From Sphagnum compactum (taxonomy: Eukaryota; Bryophyta; Sphagnopsida; Sphagnales), in contig OZ234498.1 in assembly GCA_965153455.1 (NCBI GenBank), positions 18,104,001-18,168,000 on the forward strand: a DNA stretch of 64,000 bases, given 5' to 3'. Shown in pieces: positions 63,350 through 64,000 of this stretch; the stretch's first letter is position 1, and the number at the start of each line of letters is the position of its first letter. A program made the position numbers and the translations under genes. The notes below the pieces were generated by a model. That model ran no database searches. It was not told the origin of the DNA and was given only the letters and a program-made list of their open reading frames with translations.

Positions 63350-64000
63350 GTGCGTGAGCATACACAACAAAACTCGAGATTTTGCCGACAACCAAACCCT
63401 CGACTCTTCCCGTCACACAACGACAAGAGGAGTGGAGACTGAAAAGGGAACCCTAGAATTCCTCAAGCAGATAACGGCAAGAGGGGTTCTGGTTCTTATT
63501 TTGTCTGAAGAGATGGCCAAGATCTCCCAATGGCATACAGCCACGTGACGATTTGGGGACTTTTCTCTTCACCGGGTGTGAAGGGGGCACGGCTATTTGG
63601 GTACCCTGTCCGTAATGGTAAAACACTAATTTAACCTAATTGTTCCCCTTGGAATGACCTCACACTGTGTAATGTTCCCTACCAATTCCTCTCACAGCAT
63701 CTCCAGGGGTGCTCGGTATGTGATCCTAGACAGTAAAATAGATGAAGAAAATCCAACATATGCTGGTTTGGCTCAGGAAAATGGTTTTTGGCTCCGCATA
63801 ATTGTGCATGTTGCCATGGTTGGTAAAAGGCGCAGCAGCTCTCTGCACCTGCAGAAAAGAGTGTAATAAATATGAACTAACTGCTGCCCAGTGTTTCTGA
63901 TTGGTCGATCATAATGATTTGGCCCAGGTGGTTTGCTATTAGTAATCCCCCACCAATTTGCTGTCCCAGTTTCAGATTTAGGGGTGGGGTTGGGTTGCAA
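63350..64000. other. Upstream flank of p23, no gene seen
   Basis: Moderate-GC, single-copy-looking sequence up to the window end. Short frames on both strands show no recognisable domain. It probably includes distal promoter sequence. Confidence 0.4.

Noticed and set aside
63440-63475. GAATTCC-type sites upstream of p23 as heat-shock elements.
   Set aside because: The nGAAnnTTCn spacing is not met here or in the leader palindrome.

Overview
The window looks like nuclear DNA from a large-genome land plant. It is strongly AT-rich, almost free of CpG outside a few islands, and packed with decayed transposons. It also carries plant-type features: a Ty3/gypsy polyprotein remnant, CACTA elements, a Helitron helicase, a hAT-like transposase and a p23 co-chaperone gene. 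I cannot fix the species; a gymnosperm, fern or bryophyte would fit. No bacterial operons, rRNA, tRNA or CRISPR arrays were seen.

Layout. 0-8.7 kb: AT-rich repeat DNA, including an inverted copy of CACTA-internal sequence (0.3-0.8 kb) and a decayed CACTA element (5.69-7.13 kb). 9.2-11.7 kb: broken minus-strand coiled-coil, gag-like reading frame. 12.4-15.2 kb: best-preserved CACTA-type element, with matching terminal inverted repeats and a TAA target duplication. 16.6-19.4 kb: Ty3/gypsy pol pseudogene, with a tail of broken frame to about 20.4 kb. 21.4-26.4 kb: degenerate transposase-like pseudogene (copy A, minus), split by a third CACTA element at 22.50-23.93 kb. 28.6-31.4 kb: GC-richer, CpG-retaining island with a TATA box and a hairpin but no recognisable protein. 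33.6-36.6 kb: another broken repeat frame. 36.7-38.05 kb: four-copy tandem array of roughly 300 bp units. 40.0-40.4 kb: three-copy array of roughly 125 bp units. 40.6-43.2 kb: copy B of the transposase-like family (plus). 44.4-45.0 kb: a further element fragment. 45.64-45.70 kb: perfect 21 bp stem-loop.

Two apparently intact genes sit in CpG-retaining islands, both on the minus strand. The first, at 46.14-48.31 kb, can be assembled as five phase-0 exons with one GC-AG intron. Its protein of about 351 residues carries a recurring S-x-A-I/V-R-I/V motif and several S/T-P-K/R sites; I cannot name its family. The second, at 62.6-63.2 kb, is an intronless HSP90 co-chaperone p23 with a TATA box. Between them lie a ZNF862/hAT-like pseudogene (51.1-51.9 kb), a 154 bp CACTA MITE (54.83-54.98 kb), a 241 bp tandem duplication (56.0-56.6 kb), and an RPA-like frame (56.6-57.9 kb) followed by a PIF1-type Helitron helicase remnant (59.2-61.4 kb). 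The last two may be parts of one old Helitron.

Most other open reading frames are short and AT-driven and I did not annotate them.
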